Positions 33,896 to 44,000 of a stretch of DNA of 64,000 nucleotides are shown piece by piece; within the stretch, counting starts at the first letter, position 1; each line of letters begins with the position of its first letter. The notes under the pieces are model-generated. The model did no database searches and was not told where the DNA came from. It worked only from the letters and a program-made list of their open reading frames with translations. The DNA comes from Erythrobacter longus (GTDB taxonomy: Bacteria; Pseudomonadota; Alphaproteobacteria; Sphingomonadales; Sphingomonadaceae): contig NZ_JMIW01000002.1 in the NCBI RefSeq assembly GCF_000715015.1, positions 124,001-188,000 of the forward strand, written 5' to 3'. The translations under genes and the position numbers were made by a program.

Positions 33896-35851
33896 TCACC
33901 CTCCCGCGTGGTAAAAGTCATAGATGGTGCGAGCGACCGCCTCGCTGACGCCGGGCGCGCGTTGCAAGTCCTGAAGCGAGGCGGCGCGTACTTTGCTGGC
34001 AGTGCCAAAATGCAGGAGGAGCGCGCGTTTACGGGCTGGACCAATGCCGGGGATCTCGTCCAAGGGTGATGCCGTAATCGCCTTGGACCGCTTCGCCCTG
34101 TGTGCGCCGATGACATAGCGGTGGACTTCATCGCGAAGGTTCTGAGCGTAGAACAGCACAGGTGAGTTGGTCGGCAGCATTTTCTCGCGCCCGTCTGGGA
34201 AATGGAACACCTCGCGCCCCTCGCGGCCATGATGCGGGCCTTTGGCGATACCGATCACGGGCAGGTCTTCGATGCCAAGCTCGCCCAGAACCTCCATCAC
34301 GCTCGACAGATGCCCTTTGCCGCCATCGACCAGCACAAGGTCAGGCCAGATGCCTTCGCGCTCGCGGTCAGGGTCGTCCTTCATCGCGCGGGTAAAGCGG
34401 CGCTCCATCACCTCGCGCATCATTGCAAAGTCGTCATTGGTTTGCGCGGACTTGATGTTGAATTTGCGATATTGTGACTTTTCAAAGCCTTCGGGGGATG
34501 CAACCACCATAGCGCCAACCGCCTTTGCGCCTTGGATGTGGCTGTTGTCGTACACCTCGATCCTCTTGGGCGGCTCGCCCAGCTCCAAAAATTCGGCAAG
34601 CTCGCGCTGAACCTTGGCCTTGGTGCCACTTTCAGCAAGACGGCGCTCCAGCGCCTCAACCGCGTTACGTTCCGCCTGCGCCATGAGTTTGCGGCGATCA
34701 CCGCGCTGGGGAATGGAGAGGACGACTTTCTTGTCTGCCAGCTCGGAAAGCGCAGCTTCGATCAATTCGGCTTCAGGTAAGTCGCGGTCGACGAGGACGG
34801 TGGGCGGCGGCGGCACTTCTTCGTAAAATTGCAGCATGACATTGGCCAGCACCTGAGCCTCTTCCACGTCCTTGATGTGGCTGGGGAAGAACGCGCGGTG
34901 CCCCCAATTCTGCCCACCTCTGATAAAGAACGACTGCACACACATTTGCCCGCCTTTGGACGCAATCGCGAAGACATCGGCATCGCCCACGGACTTCGCA
35001 TTGATGGCCTGGGAGCCTTGGATAAAGGTCGCTGCTCGCAAACGGTCGCGCAGTATGGCGGCGGTTTCAAAATCCAAATCCTCGGCGGCCTTGGCCATCT
35101 GTTTTTCAAGATCAGCCTGAACCTTGCCCGATTTTCCCGCGAGGAAATCCTTCGCTTGAGCGACCAGCGCGGCGTAGTCCGCCTCGCTTATCCGCCCCAC
35201 GCAAGGCGCAGAGCACCGCTTTATCTGATACAGCAAACATGGCCGGTCGCGATTGTTAAAAAAGCTGTCTGTGCAAGACCTTAGGAGGAACAGTTTCTCC
35301 AGCGCATTAAGCGTTGTGTTCACGCTGCCCGCACTGGCGAAGGGGCCGTAATAATTGCCCTTGGCCCGCCGCGCACCGCGATGTTTGTGGATGCGCGGGA
35401 AATCATGGTCTGCGCGAAGGAGGATGAAAGGAAAGCTCTTATCATCGCGCAACAACACATTGAAAGGCGGGCGATACCTTTTGATCAACTGCGCTTCGAG
35501 CAAAAGCGCCTCTGCCTCGGAATTGGTAGTGACAATCTCCATCGCGCGGCATTGCGAGACCATGCGCTGCAAGCGGTTCGTAAGCTGATTGACCTGCGTG
35601 TAATTGACGACCCGCGCCTTCAAACTGCGCGCTTTGCCCACGTAAAGAACATCGCCTCTGGCATCCAGCATCCGATAGACGCCAGGAATGGGCTTTAGCG
35701 TCGCGACAACCTCGCGAATGGCCGCAACACCGACTTCCAGATTGGGCGTCGCACGCGCAACCGTTGAGGCTGCGTTCGCCTCGTTAAAGCGCGCCGCACC
35801 ATCGGGATTATGGGGGCTGCCCGTTCCATCTTTGATCGGCGCATTTGGCAT
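33896..35851 (-). CDS. uvrC: excinuclease ABC subunit C
   Basis: UvrC makes both incisions during nucleotide excision repair, with UvrA and UvrB. The GIY-YIG nuclease domain begins at GVYRMLDARGDVLYVGKA, the UvrBC-interacting domain contains VQADLEKQMAKAAEDLDFETAAILRDRL, the RNase H-like endonuclease shows EVYDNSHIQG and LVLVDGGKGHLS, and the C-terminal helix-hairpin-helix pair includes IPGIGPARKRALLLHFG. The N-terminus carries about 45 extra residues before the nuclease domain. I start at the ATG of MPNAPIKD; an ATG 12 codons upstream is possible. It is divergent from the flavoprotein gene and convergent with the MFS gene. Confidence 0.95.
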   Translation of the reverse strand: MPNAPIKDGTGSPHNPDGAARFNEANAASTVARATPNLEVGVAAIREVVATLKPIPGVYRMLDARGDVLYVGKARSLKARVVNYTQVNQLTNRLQRMVSQCRAMEIVTTNSEAEALLLEAQLIKRYRPPFNVLLRDDKSFPFILLRADHDFPRIHKHRGARRAKGNYYGPFASAGSVNTTLNALEKLFLLRSCTDSFFNNRDRPCLLYQIKRCSAPCVGRISEADYAALVAQAKDFLAGKSGKVQADLEKQMAKAAEDLDFETAAILRDRLRAATFIQGSQAINAKSVGDADVFAIASKGGQMCVQSFFIRGGQNWGHRAFFPSHIKDVEEAQVLANVMLQFYEEVPPPPTVLVDRDLPEAELIEAALSELADKKVVLSIPQRGDRRKLMAQAERNAVEALERRLAESGTKAKVQRELAEFLELGEPPKRIEVYDNSHIQGAKAVGAMVVASPEGFEKSQYRKFNIKSAQTNDDFAMMREVMERRFTRAMKDDPDREREGIWPDLVLVDGGKGHLSSVMEVLGELGIEDLPVIGIAKGPHHGREGREVFHFPDGREKMLPTNSPVLFYAQNLRDEVHRYVIGAHRAKRSKAITASPLDEIPGIGPARKRALLLHFGTASKVRAASLQDLQRAPGVSEAVARTIYDFYHAGG

Positions 35852-35916
35852 GGGGCATAGATAGGATGCGCACCCGCCCATTGGCAATGCGCGGGCGACC
35901 CTCTATCGGCGACAAA

Positions 35917-37110
35917 ATGAAGCATTATGACGCGATAATCCTTGGCGGCGGCGCAGCGGGCCTGATGTGCGCGGCGCAGGCTGGCAAACGGGGCCTTCGC
36001 GTGGCTGTGCTCGAAAAGGAGGAAAAACCGGGCAAGAAAATCCTGATTTCGGGCGGTGGCCGCTGCAATTTTACCAATGTGGATGCGGGGCCAGCCAATT
36101 ACCTCTCGGACAATCCCCATTTCGCGAAATCCGCACTTGCACGTTACACGCCGCAGGAGTTTATCGAACTGGTCAATAGCTACGGTATCGCATGGCACGA
36201 AAAGACGCTGGGTCAGCTTTTCTGCGATGGGTCCGCCAAACAGATCGTACAGATGCTGCTCGATGAATGCGGGGATAGCGTCGACGTGCTGTGCGACGCC
36301 TTTGTTAGCGCGGTCGTGCATGAAGATGGGGCATTCGCGGTCGCGGCCTCGGGTCAGCAATTCACAGCCCCCAAGCTCGTAATTGCAACCGGCGGGCCAT
36401 CGATCCCGAAGATGGGCGCAACCGGATTTGCCTATGATTTGGCGCGGCAATTTGGCCTCAAGGTGGTCGAGCCGCGCCCTGCCCTTGTTCCGCTAACGCT
36501 CGGCGGTGAAGATGTATTGTTTCGCGAGCTTTCCGGCGTCTCTGCCCCGGTGCGCGCGCATGCAGGCACCCAAAAGCGCCCCGGAAATTTTGGGATAAGC
36601 TTTGATGAAGCGGCGCTGTTCACGCACAAGGGGCTTTCCGGACCTGCGATCTTGCAAATCTCATCCTATTGGCGCCCGGGCGAAGAGGTTGGGATTACTT
36701 TCCTTCCTCAATCCGACGCCGACTGGCTGCTTGACCTCAAACGCGACCGGCCGCGCGCCGGGATTAAAACGGCCTTGCGCGAACATCTTCCAGACCGGCT
36801 TGCAGACGCCCTTGCTGAGAGGCTCGGCATCGAAAGCGAGCTCGGCAATGTATCGGACAAGGCGTTGAAATCGGCTGCAGAAAAACTTGCCGACTGGCGT
36901 TTTTCTCCCAACGGAACAGAGGGGTTCGCCAAGGCAGAAGTCACCATTGGCGGAATTTCGACCAGCGAACTCTCCAGCAAAACCATGGAGGCCAAGCGCG
37001 TGCCCGGCCTCTATGCCATTGGCGAAGCGGTGGACGTCACAGGCTGGCTTGGCGGATACAATTTCCAATGGGCCTGGGCTAGCGGGGTCGCGGCAGGGGA
37101 AAGCCTCTAG
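35917..37110 (+). CDS. HI0933/YhiN-type FAD-dependent oxidoreductase
   Basis: A 397-residue flavoprotein of the HI0933/YhiN (BaiN) family. The FAD-binding Rossmann motif is ILGGGAAGLMCA at the N-terminus, followed by GKKILISGGGRCNFTN, the family signature. The C-terminus has a second dinucleotide segment ending GLYAIGEAVDVTGWLGGYNFQWAWASG. Some members reduce bile-acid intermediates or act on tRNA, but most are uncharacterised. I chose the ATG of MKHYDAIILGG because the 24 upstream codons are not family-like. Its last four bases overlap the convergent gene. Confidence 0.88.
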   Translation: MKHYDAIILGGGAAGLMCAAQAGKRGLRVAVLEKEEKPGKKILISGGGRCNFTNVDAGPANYLSDNPHFAKSALARYTPQEFIELVNSYGIAWHEKTLGQLFCDGSAKQIVQMLLDECGDSVDVLCDAFVSAVVHEDGAFAVAASGQQFTAPKLVIATGGPSIPKMGATGFAYDLARQFGLKVVEPRPALVPLTLGGEDVLFRELSGVSAPVRAHAGTQKRPGNFGISFDEAALFTHKGLSGPAILQISSYWRPGEEVGITFLPQSDADWLLDLKRDRPRAGIKTALREHLPDRLADALAERLGIESELGNVSDKALKSAAEKLADWRFSPNGTEGFAKAEVTIGGISTSELSSKTMEAKRVPGLYAIGEAVDVTGWLGGYNFQWAWASGVAAGESL

Positions 37111-38267
37111 CTGTCTGGCTCGCCTGCAAACGCCTGGACAACCCACGCGCCAAATTGCGCCTCAAGCCCCACAATATCGGCCGCAAGTCCCAATTCTTCA
37201 TGGTTTGCGCTGAGCCATGCTTCGAATGACCCATCCGCTTTCACCCCATTGGCGATCTTGGCAAAGACACGCTGATCCTTGGTTGTGTCCAACATAAAGT
37301 CGGCAAACAACCGTGCTTGAAGGTAGAATTCCGATGGGTCGCCCCGACTTTCCTTGAGAAATTGCTCGGCTTCCTCGCCTGACAGGACCAATGTCACATT
37401 GTCACCCGCCTTGCCGGAGCGTTCACGCAAAGCTTGAGCGGCGCGCAATGATGGGTGCTCCATCTCGAAAAACTCCGCCAGCGCGAAGGGATTGGCAGGC
37501 TCACCTTTTTCCAAGCGTTTGCGCGCATTTGCATAGCGTCCCTTGGTCAGATCGTCATTTTCATTGAGGACTGCGGCCAGCTCATCAATCCAGTCCGCAG
37601 CCGAGCTTCCGTAGCGTGTAATGCTGTTCGCCGGACGCGCATCCCCGTCATAGAATTCCTTGAACAAGATATGCCCCGCTTCATGCGCCAGAGCCCCCAA
37701 TTCGAGAGCTGAGGGCGGATGCGGTGCGCCCGCATCCAGATCACCCAACTGAGCCAGAGCCTGCGCCAGAGCTCCTGCCCGCTGCTCCTCGCTCATGCCT
37801 TGGGTCTGCGCCCTGACCTGCCGTTCCACTGAGCTGCGGATCAAATCTGCTCTTGAGGTCTCAGTAATCCACGGGAGCGACAAAAACCCGCGTTCTTTCA
37901 GAAAGGCTGTGGCCTCAGCAGGCAAAGCCGGCGTGCTGAGAACTGCGACATTGTGGTTTGACGGGGCAAAATAGCGTTCAAAGTCGGTTACAGCCCCATC
38001 CAAAGTGAGGGCCAATTGTTCAGCCTGATCGGGCAGCGCCAAGGCAAGGCCGCGGCCTTCAGCGATGCAGACCCATTCGCTTTCAAACCATTCCATTTGC
38101 CGCGCCTCTTCGCACAAGTCGGTGGTTTGATTGTCCTTGCGTCTTTCTTCGCTTGCATGGGCAATTGTCGGCACCATGGCTGCGCCCGCTATCGCCGCGG
38201 CTATAAACACAGTGAAACGTTTGGTATCGGCTATAACGCGCACGATGGCTCTCCTCTTTCGATCCAT
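37107..38267 (-). CDS. secreted protein with HExxH metallopeptidase motif
   Basis: I do not recognise a named family. The roughly 386-residue product has an N-terminal signal (hydrophobic FIAAAIAGAAMVPTIAHAS), so it is exported. AHEAGHILFKEF contains the zinc-binding HExxH motif, and DWIDELAAVLNE about 30 residues later offers a third ligand Glu, an arrangement like gluzincin peptidases. Cys residues flank the mature N-terminus (DLCEEARQMEWFESEWVC). A zinc protease is a reasonable inference. I start at the ATG of MDRKRRA; one four codons earlier is possible. It overlaps the flavoprotein gene tail-to-tail. Confidence 0.7.
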   Translation of the reverse strand: MDRKRRAIVRVIADTKRFTVFIAAAIAGAAMVPTIAHASEERRKDNQTTDLCEEARQMEWFESEWVCIAEGRGLALALPDQAEQLALTLDGAVTDFERYFAPSNHNVAVLSTPALPAEATAFLKERGFLSLPWITETSRADLIRSSVERQVRAQTQGMSEEQRAGALAQALAQLGDLDAGAPHPPSALELGALAHEAGHILFKEFYDGDARPANSITRYGSSAADWIDELAAVLNENDDLTKGRYANARKRLEKGEPANPFALAEFFEMEHPSLRAAQALRERSGKAGDNVTLVLSGEEAEQFLKESRGDPSEFYLQARLFADFMLDTTKDQRVFAKIANGVKADGSFEAWLSANHEELGLAADIVGLEAQFGAWVVQAFAGEPDS

Positions 38268-38490
38268 CGCCTCTATCAATTACAGTTGTAGTCGTAAAGG
38301 TTTCATCTTGAGTTTATCGCGCAAGATGAGGGGATTGGCCTGGTGCAATGGCCTCGGGGCAAGGGAGTGGCAACCGCGCGCATCAGGCTGACGCAGGGGT
38401 CAACTTGTCACACTCAGGAAATGTGCGTACCCATATTGGATAAGGGGCTAGCAAAAGCTCTGTAACAATAGTTCAAACAGGAGAGACCTT

Positions 38491-40152
38491 TTGCAGCAAT
38501 TGCAGGGTATGGATTCATCATTCGTGGCGATGGAATCGCCCAATTCACCCATGCACATCGGCAATTTGCTGATCTATAATCCTGCAACTGCGCCGGGCGG
38601 CTTTGTCCGTTTTAAAGATATCCTCGATTTTTTCCGCAGCCGTTTGCAGCTGTCAAAAACCATGCGGCAACGGCTGGTTCGGGTGCCGTTTGACCTTGAT
38701 TATCCCTATTGGATTGAGGACCCGGATTTCGATCTCGAATATCACCTGCGCCATGTTGCTCTGCCAAAACCGGGTGATTGGCGGCAGCTGTGCATTCAAA
38801 CCGCGCGTATTCATGCCCGCCCGCTGGACCTCAACCGTCCACCATGGGAATTCACGGTAGTCGAAGGGCTTGATAATGTGCCGGGCTACCCGCCGGGGTG
38901 CTTTGCCTTTGTGACCAAGGTTCACCATGCCGCAATCGACGGGATGAGCGGAATTGACTTGATGGAGGCAATCCACACCCTTGCCCCGCACGCGCCGCCG
39001 CCGAACAAGCCAGATGAATGGAAGCCGGAGAAAATACCGGGTCCGATGGAATTGCTGGGCAAGTCTTATATCAATGGTCTGATCAACCCGCTCAAACAGG
39101 CAAAGGTCGCAGCGCAAGCTGTGCCTGGCGTCGCCAATGCGATTAAGGGGCTGATCACCAGCGAGTTCAAGGTAACAAGCGATTATGTGCCGCCTCGCAC
39201 CCGGTTTAACAAATCCATCTCGCCTCACCGCGTCGTTGAAGGGCAACGTTTTCCGCTCAAAGACATCAAGGCGATCCGCGCGCTGGCACCTGACCTCAAA
39301 ACCAAGGTCAACGATGTCGCGCTCACCATAATCGGCGGGGCGCTGCATAAATACCTGACCGCAAAGAACGATCTTCCCAAGGCCACTATGACCGCCATGG
39401 CGCCGATATCGGTGCGCTCTTCGGACGAGAAGAGCGATATGGGCAACCAAGTGTCCGCCATGATTGCGCCTCTCGGCACGCATATCGCAGACCCGGCAGA
39501 GCGCCTTGCCTTCGTTTTTGGCCGCACCAGCAATTCCAAGGCGATGACAAACGCGATTGGGGCGCGCACCATGACCGAAGTGTCCAAGGTCAATCCGCTG
39601 CTTTACATGGCACTGGGCGCGCAATTGTTTGGCCGGATCAGCATCGCGCACAAGTTTGCCATGCCTTTCAACACTGTCGTGACCAATGTTCCTGGTCCGC
39701 CCATCCCGATCTATTCGGCGGGCGCAAAGCTGGAAAGCATGGCCTTGTCGCTGATCTGTCTAACCGATGGCTTGGGGCTTGCTCACGTGGTGCAATCCTA
39801 TTGCGATGAAGCCTACATCAGCTTCACCGCTTGCCGCGATATTATGCCTGATCCCGAATTCTATTCGCAATGCCTCAAAGAGAGCTTTGAAGAGATGTTG
39901 GCAGCAGCCAAGGCTCTGGAGAATGCGCCGGCCCCTGAAAAGAAGCCGGTTGCCAAGAAGCCGGTTGCCAAAAAGCCAGCGGCTCCTAAATCGGTAGCCA
40001 AGAAAACAACAAACACTCGCAAAGCAGCCCCCACGAAGGCGGCTGCCAAAACCACTAACGCAACAAAAAAAGCAGTGGCCAGAAAGGGATCTGTGGCCAA
40101 ACGCAAGCCGACCAAAGCATCGGCCTCGCGCATTGCTGAGGAGAGCAAATAA
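38491..40152 (+). CDS. wax ester synthase/diacylglycerol acyltransferase with basic tail
   Basis: A bifunctional WS/DGAT acyltransferase of 553 residues, which joins acyl-CoA to fatty alcohols or diacylglycerol to make storage lipid. The active-site motif HHxxxDG is VHHAAIDGMSG at residues 145-151, and LGAQLFGRISIAHKFAMPFNTVVTNVPGP matches the second conserved block. From about residue 484 the protein carries a 70-residue Lys/Ala/Pro/Thr-rich tail with repeats of the type KKPVA, similar in composition to histone H1. The start is a TTG with AGGAGAG upstream. A lipase-like gene overlaps its stop as TAATG. Confidence 0.9.
   Translation: MQQLQGMDSSFVAMESPNSPMHIGNLLIYNPATAPGGFVRFKDILDFFRSRLQLSKTMRQRLVRVPFDLDYPYWIEDPDFDLEYHLRHVALPKPGDWRQLCIQTARIHARPLDLNRPPWEFTVVEGLDNVPGYPPGCFAFVTKVHHAAIDGMSGIDLMEAIHTLAPHAPPPNKPDEWKPEKIPGPMELLGKSYINGLINPLKQAKVAAQAVPGVANAIKGLITSEFKVTSDYVPPRTRFNKSISPHRVVEGQRFPLKDIKAIRALAPDLKTKVNDVALTIIGGALHKYLTAKNDLPKATMTAMAPISVRSSDEKSDMGNQVSAMIAPLGTHIADPAERLAFVFGRTSNSKAMTNAIGARTMTEVSKVNPLLYMALGAQLFGRISIAHKFAMPFNTVVTNVPGPPIPIYSAGAKLESMALSLICLTDGLGLAHVVQSYCDEAYISFTACRDIMPDPEFYSQCLKESFEEMLAAAKALENAPAPEKKPVAKKPVAKKPAAPKSVAKKTTNTRKAAPTKAAAKTTNATKKAVARKGSVAKRKPTKASASRIAEESK
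39940..40149 (+). repeat. repeat-rich coding segment for the H1-like tail
   Basis: This segment encodes the C-terminal 70 residues of the acyltransferase. The first part repeats the unit AAGAAGCCGGTTGCC with small changes, giving KKPVA-KKPVA-KKPAA. The rest is degenerate Lys/Ala/Thr-rich sequence. Such tracts expand and contract easily. Confidence 0.75.
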
Positions 40153-41015
40153 TGGCCAGCCTACCCATCTTTCGCGACTTGCCGCCTATGCCCGGCAGCA
40201 TTGTGGTTGACGATGAAAAATCGCGCCGCGATGTGCCTGTCGAACCTCGGGCGCCGCATCCGCTTCTGGCTCTTTCTGAGGGCCGCGCCGTGTTTGAATT
40301 TGGCGCGTTCTACGCGTCGCGCGCCTATCTTTCGACCTTGCCAAAGGGCGACGGCCACGCCGTTATGGCGCTCCCCGGCTTTATGGCTACGAACAATTCC
40401 ACGGTTCCCATGCGCCGCCTTTTGAAAAGCCTTGGCTATGACGCGCATGGTTGGGATTCGGGCCGCAATGTGCGGGTAAACGAGGAGCTGGTTTCCAAGC
40501 TGGAAGACCAGATCGACCGTTTGTTTGAGGAAAGCGGGCGCAAAATCTCGCTTATCGGTTGGAGCCTTGGCGGGGTCCTTGCACGTGAACTTGCAAAGCT
40601 GCGCCCTGAGAAGGTTCGCCTTGTGATGAGCCTTGGTAGCCCGATCACCGATGACCGCTCACACACAAATGCCTCTCGTCTGTTTGAGTTTTTCAATGGC
40701 AGTGAGCCTGAAGAAATCCGCGATGGACAATTTCTCGGGCTCGATATTGCCCCGCCTGTGCCCACCACATCGGTGCTGACCAAGACGGACGGCGTCGTCC
40801 ATTGGCGTGGCAGCGTACAGGACCCTGCCAAAGCAAGCGGCGCGCCAACGGAGAACATCCGCGTATTTGCAAGCCATTGCGGGCTTGGCGTCAATCCAAG
40901 TGTGATGATCGCAATTGCAGACCGTCTGGCTCAGACAGAAGGTAATTGGGCACCATTTGAAGCGCCGGTTTATCAAAGATGGATGTTCCCCAAGCTTGAT
41001 AGCGTTTGGGGCTAG
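40152..41015 (+). CDS. lipase-like alpha/beta hydrolase
   Basis: A 287-residue alpha/beta hydrolase with nucleophile elbow GWSLGG near residue 138 and the structural pattern SLGSPITDD typical of lipases and PHA-depolymerase-like enzymes. The His of the triad is likely in VFASHCGLGVNP. No signal peptide. The ATG overlaps the stop codon of the wax ester synthase (TAATG), so both come from one transcript and the hydrolase probably acts on the same storage lipid or its precursors. This is inferred from context. It ends 10 bases before the convergent receptor gene. Confidence 0.82.
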   Translation: MASLPIFRDLPPMPGSIVVDDEKSRRDVPVEPRAPHPLLALSEGRAVFEFGAFYASRAYLSTLPKGDGHAVMALPGFMATNNSTVPMRRLLKSLGYDAHGWDSGRNVRVNEELVSKLEDQIDRLFEESGRKISLIGWSLGGVLARELAKLRPEKVRLVMSLGSPITDDRSHTNASRLFEFFNGSEPEEIRDGQFLGLDIAPPVPTTSVLTKTDGVVHWRGSVQDPAKASGAPTENIRVFASHCGLGVNPSVMIAIADRLAQTEGNWAPFEAPVYQRWMFPKLDSVWG

Positions 41016-41025
41016 GCTCAGACCC

Positions 41026-44000
41026 CTAAAACAGTTTGCGAATATCTATCCCGATAAAGCGGCCAACCGGATCAATTAGAAACGGTTGGAAGTTTACCGG
41101 TGTATCGCCGTTTTCATCGACAACGCGCAACTGACCATCGAAGATGTTGTCTGCACGCAGCGAGACGCGCACGTTCTTCAGGATAGCGCTGTTACTGCCT
41201 GTGAGTTCGTCGATATTTCCAAAGATGCGAAGGTCGAAGGTCGCCAGATTATCAAAGAAGATCGCGCTCGATCCCGGAAGGCCGGAACCATCGAGCCTTG
41301 TAGAGCCGGTATAACGCCCCGAAACCCGCACACCGACACCCTTACCAAACAAACCCGCTTCCAGGCGCGAGGTGTGGCGCGGAAGTCCAAAAGCGCTGGT
41401 TGCCTGCCCATCAAGCTGATCAAGGGGCGCAAGCCCCGGCGCGATCAGGATCTCGTTATCAAGTTCAATCGTGTGATTGAGCGAGACGAAATAGCGAAAG
41501 CCTGAGAAATTGCCGCGAGCAAGCGGGTTGAACCCGCCTGCAGGAGGGCCACCGCTTGACGATGCGCCACTTGATGATCCGCTTTGCGCATCCGCTTCGC
41601 CTTCTGCATTGCAGAAGCGGCCTTTCAAGCCGGCGATCCGTTCAGAGGAAAGCTCCCCATCGTCACCGCGAAGACGGTCAATCATAAAGCCCGCCATATT
41701 CGGATCAAAGCCGGGGATGGTGTCAGAGACATCCTCGCCCCGCTCAATCCGGGCCACAAGGGCGCGCAATTTCGCTTCGCCATCATCGGCGCAGATCAGC
41801 GTGCGGAAAGCAGCAAAGCCTTCGCCCATCGGACCTGCTGGCGGACCACCGGGCGCGCCAGAGGGCCTTGCATTGTTTGCGTCAGTGCTGATGCCTGCTG
41901 GTGGGCCACGCATCGCTGACGGGTCCATACTGCAAATCTGCGTTCGCATCTCGGCCAGACGTTCGGGATCGATTTGACCATCCTCGCCCTTAAGCCGTTC
42001 GACCATGCCCACAAGGCGCGGCGAGCCGCCGCCCGGGATGATCGCGGACACGTCCTCACCATTGGCAATCGCAGTCGCAAGCCGGGTGAGCACTTCGAGG
42101 CCGTCATCGGCGCAAATCCGGGTCCGAAACTCCATAAAGGCCGCGCGCCGATCGCCTGCTGGGCCTGTTTTAGGTCCGGTTCCGCCGGGAGGCCCACCAC
42201 TGGGCTGCCTGCCGCTTACTCCGGGAGGAGGACCGCCCCTACCACCACCGCTGCTGCCACCGGGCCGACCACCGCGTTCTCCGCCACCGATTGAGCCGCG
42301 CAGATTCAGGCTGAAATTAAGCCTGTCCGCGCGTGTTTCGGCAAATGTCACTTGGCGGCGATCAAGCGCGATCAAAGTGCCGCCTGCATCGCGTGTGATC
42401 CGGTCCGGGAATGCCGCCTCGATCTCGGGCGTGACCTGCGGAAAGCTGCTGACCACATTATCGGAGCGATTGCGGATGTATTCCACCTGAAAACGCGCGC
42501 CGGACCAAAAGGGAAGCTCCCAATTGGCGGCAAATTTCCAATCGCGCTGCGTTTCTGCGGGAAGAGCTGGATTACCGCCTGTCGTGACATCGGCGAGCAC
42601 GGTTTCCCCGTTGACGAAATCAAACACGGGCAGATTAAAATTGACCACCTGCGGGTCGCCCAAAGCGCTCAACGATGGTGCGACTTCGCGGAAGATATAG
42701 GTCGCTGACAGATCAAGATTGTCGAACGGTGCCCATGTGAGGCCTGCGGTGTAATCACCAAGAAGGCCGAAGTCGGACAAATCTTCAAATCCGGCCTGCA
42801 AATTCAGAGTGAAGCTGCCCAGCGCGTCGGCAAACCCTTCGCGGCGGCTGGTTATTGGAATGCTCAAATTCGCGCCTGTCGAAAGGCTCCTGCGGGTGAG
42901 CTGCGCTGCGATAGTGCTGCGGGTGTCGGAACTTTCAATCCGGTCCCAATCGAGCCCCAGATCAAAGGTCGCAATCAATTCGCCGCCGGGCAAATTGGCC
43001 ACAGGTCCGCGCAATGTGGTGAGCGAGCCGATGTCGATAGTTCTGCGGTTCGCCTGATCAAACCCGGTTTGAAGGCTTGTGGGGAGAGGCCCATCAATGG
43101 CGAGCGCGCCGGTCAGGGCTGCATCGGTCAATTCGCTTGTATCAAAAAGCTGATCAAACCGCGTTTCGCTCTCGCTAAGGTTAGCGTCAAACGTACTCGT
43201 CAAACGGAAAGCGTTGACGGGCGTGTTGACTGAACCAGAAGTAGACAAGGTATCCACCGCAATTGTCTGCTCAATCGGAGTTTCCTCTCCGAAAGTCCGA
43301 AGCGCGCTGTTACCGCTTGCATCGGTGAGAAGCACCGTATTGAGGCCTTGCAATGCGCGCGCGTCGTTTCTTTGGTAAAAGAGATTGGCAGACACCGCCG
43401 TGCCGCTGTCGAGGAAGGCTTTGGCCCAGCTGATATTGCCTTCGAGGTTCCGGCTGTCCGAGATCAGCGAACGGAATGCGGCCTGCGCCGGGTCGCCAAC
43501 AACATTGGAAACAGAACCCTGCGTCTGGATAATATCGCGCTCATCCTCTGTCAGAAGCGAAGTGTCATTCGCCTCGAAATTAACGTTGATCCGCGCGCCA
43601 TTGGTGATTTGCAGGAAGCCCAATTCTTGTTCGCGCGTATAATTCCCGCCGCGCGATGGGCCTTCGAATTCGAACTCCACTTCGGCATTGCGATAGTTGT
43701 CTTTAAGGATAAGGTTGATAACCCGGCGATCAGGCGGGAAGCCAAAGCGCTGCGCGACTTCTTCAGGAAATACCTCAACCTTCTCAAGTGCTTCGGGCGG
43801 GTATTGAAAAAGCTCACGAAATGAACCGGGCCGGATGCCGTTTACGAGGATTACGGGCTGCCCGCCGCCCCCTCGCCCGCGCGAAGAACCCGTCTGAGCG
43901 CTGATTTGGGCGACGAGATCGGCGATTGACCCAACCCCTTCAGCCGCGATCTCAGCCTCGCTAAGTTCAAGCAATGGAGCCTGCTCCACGTCAAGTGCCC

